Shown here piece after piece: positions 28,701 to 33,152 of a DNA stretch of 33,152 nucleotides. The stretch spans positions 1 to 33,152 of the forward strand of contig JAESQS010000325.1 in assembly GCA_016765035.1 (NCBI GenBank), written 5' to 3'. A program made the translations under genes and the position numbers. The DNA is from Kordiimonadaceae bacterium. Its GTDB lineage: Bacteria; Pseudomonadota; Alphaproteobacteria; Sphingomonadales; Kordiimonadaceae. Under the pieces are notes generated by a model. It saw nothing but the letters and a program-made list of their open reading frames with translations, did no database searches and was not told the origin of the DNA. The number at the start of each line of letters is the position of its first letter. Within the stretch, counting starts at the first letter, position 1.

Positions 28701-30770
28701 GTGTCTGACCAAAAAAATATGCCGGATACCGATACCGAAATAGGGGACCCTGCCCTGTGGCAGGTACGTGACTTTGTTGAAGAAACCGATGTGGCCCCTG
28801 TTAACCCAGTTGCGGTTATCATCCGCATTTTCCGCGGGCTATGGATGTATACAACAGTTGCTGCATTATCTGTTGGTTTAGTGGCTGGCTACGGCGCTTA
28901 TAGTGCCACCAACCCCGTCTTCGAAAGCCAAGGGTTGGTACGGATTATAGCGCGCGACCCAAAAATTCTATTCGCGGACAGAGATGATACACGCCTACGG
29001 ATATATGATGCTTTTGTCGCCTCTGAAGCAACATACATGGGCAGCCGCACTGTCCTCATCCGGGCACATGAATGGCTCGTGGAGACGATAAATAAGCGAG
29101 AAACCGCCCTTAGCGCTCCAAATCAAAACGACTTCATCAACGCCCTAACAATTAAGAAATTAAAAGGGCTGATTGCCATTTCCGCAAAAAGCCGTGCCCC
29201 CTATCTTGCAAAAAAATATGTAGAAGCTCTTCTCCACAGTTATGCCTCCCTACACGCTGAGCATTCCGGATCACGGCAAACCTTGCGCGCCCGGGAGTTG
29301 GAAATGCGGGTGTTAGAACTGCAAGCGAAACAGCAAAATTTCAGTAAAATAATCCTTGAGATTGGACAAGAATATGATGTTTTTTCGCTCGCTAAAGCCC
29401 ACCTTACCAAAGTGACCCAGCTCGAAGCCCTTGATCTACGCATTGAGGCTCTAGCAACCACCCTGATGGAAATGGAATCCACGGGCGGCACTCTAAATGC
29501 TGATGTTGGCGATATGGAAATTAAACGTGCCACCCTTCTAGATAGAGCCATGGCAGATATGATTTTTGAACGTGCTAAACGGGCGGCAGACTTGGCAAAA
29601 TTACGCCTGCGCTACCAGCCCACACACCCCAAAATCAAAACCCTAAAAACCTCTCTTGCCGTGATTGACGCCGCAATAGAAAGCAGACGTCGTCTAATTT
29701 CCACATTAGGCAGAGCGGGTGCAATGACGGGCGCCGACGGCATGACACAATCTCAATCTCTGGCAGAGCTAAATGCGCTCATGAAAAAACTCACAAATAG
29801 ACGCAATGACCTTTCAAACCTGTCGAGGGAGCTCAACGGTAAACTCATTGATCTTAGGCGTATCAGCGAGGAAAAAGCACAAATCACAGGTATGCTGGCA
29901 GAAACCAGACGCATACTTGACGGTGTGCTCCTTGAAAGCAGAAACAGCATGCCCGGCACGATTGATATTCTTGCTGCTGGGGACATGCCGGAAATACCGA
30001 CAACAGACAAGCGAAAGCAATTCGCATTGCTTGCTTTCCTCGCGGCGAATATGTTGACTTTTTTCTTAGTATTCTGCAAACGCCAGTTTTCCGCCGTGGT
30101 AAAATATAGTGACGACCTACAAACTATTTTACCTGCAACTCTTGATATTTCTGTTATGCCAAGCGAACCATCCAATACGCGGGTGGCCGCTTTCCTCAGC
30201 GAATTACAATTCAGTAGTAATTGGCAAATGGGCGATGCCACAATCGTCAGCATTATACGCCTTAGCGAGAAAACGGATATACCTTTAGACGCATTAGCAA
30301 GCCTGGCTGGCAGCCAAGGTATGAAGACATTATTGGTCTGTGCAGCCCAACACGATCAATGCACCTCTGCCGGGTTTTCTAACAGCATAAAGCTTGGTTC
30401 TGATGTCCGGCCAATACGAGCATCGGGTTTTGACTTTATGTCCTTTGGTACATCCAGTGTAGAGGATGGCTATACTTTGGACAATGCGCGCACGTGGCTA
30501 AAGTCCGTTTCTCAAAACTATGATCTTATTCTTCTGTATGCCGGTGTGCCAGAAAAAGACTTTTCTGCCCGGGTCATCCCGAATTTATCTCATATCAACA
30601 TTATGGCAGTTTCACCGGGCGTTAACACCAGAGTAATTCGCCGCACACTATCCCGTTTGCAAAACCTAAAACCCTTATTCACGGGCGCAATACAAAACGA
30701 CCCCCAACTAGCCACCTCTGCCGATGTCCCTGCAATAAAACAAGGAAAAGCCGATGATAAAGCAGCGTAA
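28701..30770 (+). CDS. Wzz/GumC-like chain-length determinant with degenerate C-terminal BY-kinase-like domain
   Basis: N-terminal Wzz region with TM; long coiled coil; FALLAFLAANMLTFFLVF TM; C-terminus lacks Walker A and acidic Walker B. Confidence 0.8.
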   Translation: MSDQKNMPDTDTEIGDPALWQVRDFVEETDVAPVNPVAVIIRIFRGLWMYTTVAALSVGLVAGYGAYSATNPVFESQGLVRIIARDPKILFADRDDTRLRIYDAFVASEATYMGSRTVLIRAHEWLVETINKRETALSAPNQNDFINALTIKKLKGLIAISAKSRAPYLAKKYVEALLHSYASLHAEHSGSRQTLRARELEMRVLELQAKQQNFSKIILEIGQEYDVFSLAKAHLTKVTQLEALDLRIEALATTLMEMESTGGTLNADVGDMEIKRATLLDRAMADMIFERAKRAADLAKLRLRYQPTHPKIKTLKTSLAVIDAAIESRRRLISTLGRAGAMTGADGMTQSQSLAELNALMKKLTNRRNDLSNLSRELNGKLIDLRRISEEKAQITGMLAETRRILDGVLLESRNSMPGTIDILAAGDMPEIPTTDKRKQFALLAFLAANMLTFFLVFCKRQFSAVVKYSDDLQTILPATLDISVMPSEPSNTRVAAFLSELQFSSNWQMGDATIVSIIRLSEKTDIPLDALASLAGSQGMKTLLVCAAQHDQCTSAGFSNSIKLGSDVRPIRASGFDFMSFGTSSVEDGYTLDNARTWLKSVSQNYDLILLYAGVPEKDFSARVIPNLSHINIMAVSPGVNTRVIRRTLSRLQNLKPLFTGAIQNDPQLATSADVPAIKQGKADDKAA

Positions 30771-31227
30771 GTTACTCATTTTGGACGATGACCCACAATA
30801 TGCAGTGATGCTCGCTTTAAAACTCCAACAGCGCTTCCCAGAGCTCGATGTAAGTTCCAGCAAACGCGGTGTGTTGCAGAAAGGCTATGATATTTACGTG
30901 CTCGATAATGATTTTGGAGGAGATAAACGCGGCGCGTCACTCGCAGAAAAAGTACGTGAAGAAAGCCCTGATAGTCTTGTTATGATCCTATCTGGCACAC
31001 TGGAGATGGACCTTCTCAAGCGTTTAGTTAATTGCCACGCCGCTGGCGTTTTTGACAAAAGCAGACCCGGTGATTTGGAGCAACTAATGCGCCTAACCCA
31101 TGCCTTTCTAGTTCAAAAACCGCAATCGCCCCCCAATTCACCAGCCAATCTATCAGAAACCATTTCCGGTATCCGTACTTTGATATCTGAGTGGAATAAA
31201 AGGCTCTCCTTTGAGGAAAGTAGATAA
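30754..31227 (+). CDS. Single-domain receiver-like response regulator
   Basis: LLILDDDPQYAVML; YVLDNDFGG; MILSGT; FDKS. Confidence 0.8.
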   Translation: MIKQRKLLILDDDPQYAVMLALKLQQRFPELDVSSSKRGVLQKGYDIYVLDNDFGGDKRGASLAEKVREESPDSLVMILSGTLEMDLLKRLVNCHAAGVFDKSRPGDLEQLMRLTHAFLVQKPQSPPNSPANLSETISGIRTLISEWNKRLSFEESR

Positions 31228-31930
31228 GACGGTGAAAGCACGTGGCAAGCATATGTTGATAGTTGAGGATACAGAGAGCATCGCTCTATTATTATCCGCG
31301 TGTTTTACTGAAGACGGGTTTTCCGTAAAAATCTCATCCACACTAAAAGAAGCTACACGGTTTTATCGTGCTTCCCTTTCATCCAACTCACCCTTTGATG
31401 TGCTGCTAGTCGATAACTGCTTACCTGATGGTTCCGGCATAGCGTTTTTGCGAAAAATTGACACCCTAGGCAATAGCCCAGTGAAAATAATGCTCAGCGC
31501 CGACGGAAGTGAAAAAACAAAGATTGAGGCACTAAGCGCAGGAGCTGATCAATTCCTAGAAAAACCAGTGAACACCCTAGATCTCCGGAACACTGTCGCA
31601 ATGCATCTTAACCACAGATCCATTACCAACCTCAAAACTGATACTCCCTATGAAAGAGAAAAAACAAAACTGCTGAAAAATTACTTGCTATACCTCCAAA
31701 ATCTGGCTGAAAAACTCCACAATCCAATGACCTATGAAGAACTTAAGTGCCATTTGCATCAGCTCAAAGGCAGCGCAGCCTTATATGACCTTTTTGACCT
31801 TTCTTCGGCCGCCGGAAAGTTAAGCAGAAATTTACAAAAGTCAGGCTCAAAGCTCACTAGCCGCATACGTCAGAATCTCATCACAAGCATTTCCTCTCAG
31901 CTCAAAATGCTCACAGAAAAAGCCCAATGA
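31211..31930 (+). CDS. Receiver-Hpt fusion protein (start may be ATG about 31253)
   Basis: MLIVEDTESIALLL; VLLVDNCLPDGSG; KIMLSADGSEKTK; LEKPV; Hpt motif LHQLKGSAALY. Confidence 0.85.
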   Translation: MRKVDKTVKARGKHMLIVEDTESIALLLSACFTEDGFSVKISSTLKEATRFYRASLSSNSPFDVLLVDNCLPDGSGIAFLRKIDTLGNSPVKIMLSADGSEKTKIEALSAGADQFLEKPVNTLDLRNTVAMHLNHRSITNLKTDTPYEREKTKLLKNYLLYLQNLAEKLHNPMTYEELKCHLHQLKGSAALYDLFDLSSAAGKLSRNLQKSGSKLTSRIRQNLITSISSQLKMLTEKAQ

Positions 31931-32066
31931 TAGTTATTAGGTGCGATTTCTTTTAAGCCACAAAACAGTATAAAATGGGCTGAAAGGCAAAACTACCATC
32001 AAGATGACCGAACATATTTTTAAAACAGCGACAGTGAGAAAATTCATGCTTACAGCCCTTCTATGA

Positions 32067-33152
32067 TCATACCGCGTCAGGGTTTAGCCTGCGTTGCAGG
32101 TTTATGCGTTTGAGCCACAAAGAGATAACAAGCAATATCAAGGTAACGCCATACCCGGTACTGGCCCAGTTCAGAGCAGCAGATACGCTCTCCTGCTCAA
32201 CAATCCAGGCGCTTAGCGCTGGTGCAATAGCAGACCCCAACGTCATACTGAACATCAGAAAACCAACCATGCGCGCAGTTGGCTTTTTGGAGAACTGGGT
32301 ACCAAAAGAAATCAAGGTTTTCAAAAGTCCGCCGCCTAATAAGCCAAGGATCAGCATGGCGTACGAAAGTGTGTCTATGTCTGGTGCCACCCCTATAGCA
32401 ATAGTTGCCAGAAAAGCCCCGCTGGAGCACATCAAAATCAAGAGAGATACGTTCACTCTCAATGCCAGAAAAAACATCGCCAATTGGCCGAAAAACATAC
32501 CTGTAAACATCTGCCCCACCAACGCACCAGCCTCTGCGGGCAAGGCACCAAAACTAGTAGTCGCGTAGGTCGGAACCCATGAATAGATAGACGTCAGGCC
32601 GGTAACATATACTGTCAGGGCAGCAGCAACAAAAAAGACACCCAGTGGCCAACGGACAGGTCCTGTTGTGCTGGTTTGTTTGCGCGGCACCTCCAAACTG
32701 GGGTATCGGGACACCATTGTAAGGAGGGCTATAATCAAACAAGCAACTGCAACAATAGCATAAGCAGTTGTCCAGTGCAGATGGCGCGCAGCGGCGGCGC
32801 CTGCGGCATAAGTCGATAGTACACCAGCCAGACTATAGAACGAGTCTGTTGCCAGAAGAGCAGAAGCCCGGTGTTTTTCCGTGTATACAGCCGTTAGGCT
32901 GATGGCCGCACCTGACAGCAACAAGCCACCACACACCCCTAGAATCGAGAAAGATACAGGCAGAAAGTCAGCTTGATCAACCAGACGCGTTATTATCATC
33001 ACGACCAAAAGCAGCGTATTTGCGATCAGTATAACGCGTTTGGTACCAAGTGCTGAAAAAGCAAACATGGAAAGAAAACAGCCAAAGAAAACACCCACCG
33101 TGATATAGCTGAAAAGTGCTGTCGCATGGGTAACCGAGATACCATAGTGAGC
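32067..33152 (-). CDS. MFS transporter, 5' end outside window
   Basis: Multi-TM; frame stays open from 33098 to window edge (AHYGISVTHATALFSYIT...); MFS-like organisation. Confidence 0.8.
   Translation of the reverse strand, partial: AHYGISVTHATALFSYITVGVFFGCFLSMFAFSALGTKRVILIANTLLLVVMIITRLVDQADFLPVSFSILGVCGGLLLSGAAISLTAVYTEKHRASALLATDSFYSLAGVLSTYAAGAAAARHLHWTTAYAIVAVACLIIALLTMVSRYPSLEVPRKQTSTTGPVRWPLGVFFVAAALTVYVTGLTSIYSWVPTYATTSFGALPAEAGALVGQMFTGMFFGQLAMFFLALRVNVSLLILMCSSGAFLATIAIGVAPDIDTLSYAMLILGLLGGGLLKTLISFGTQFSKKPTARMVGFLMFSMTLGSAIAPALSAWIVEQESVSAALNWASTGYGVTLILLVISLWLKRINLQRRLNPDAV

Noticed and set aside
29753-30253. 166-aa minus-strand ORF
   Set aside because: Antisense to the Wzz-like coiled-coil region; no domain
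1-33152. CRISPR array, tRNA, rRNA or intact transposon
   Set aside because: No regularly spaced direct repeats, tRNA/rRNA-like sequence or transposase ORF recognised by eye; a dedicated tool run would be needed to exclude them

Overview
The 33 kb window reads as a bacterial (probably alphaproteobacterial, inferred) exopolysaccharide superlocus. (1) An alginate-type synthase module: PilZ-HlyD Alg44-like protein, Alg8-like GT2 and AlgD-like sugar dehydrogenase. It is followed by a stand-alone Hpt protein and two histidine kinases. (2) A minus-strand operon: sugar transferase (frameshifted), Wza-like export protein, DUF4114 protein with a VPLPG-type PEP-CTERM tail, exosortase with EpsI-like C-terminus, and TPR protein. 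(3) A divergent plus-strand operon: polysaccharide pyruvyl transferase (in-frame stop), flippase, F420H2-dehydrogenase beta-like Fe-S protein, polymerase/ligase, GT2, GT4, Alg14/Alg13-like pair, GT2, Wzz/GumC-like protein, and two receiver proteins. The left flank has class III aminotransferases, an aldehyde dehydrogenase remnant and an XRE-cupin regulator. The right flank has a partial MFS transporter. The strongest unannotated signal is regulatory: five sigma-54-like -24/-12 elements sit just upstream of the main transcription units. Five exact copies of the palindrome TTTGC-N5-GCAAA lie about 95-145 bp upstream of four of those promoters. This suggests an enhancer-driven sigma-54 regulon tying the modules together, with the activator encoded outside the window.
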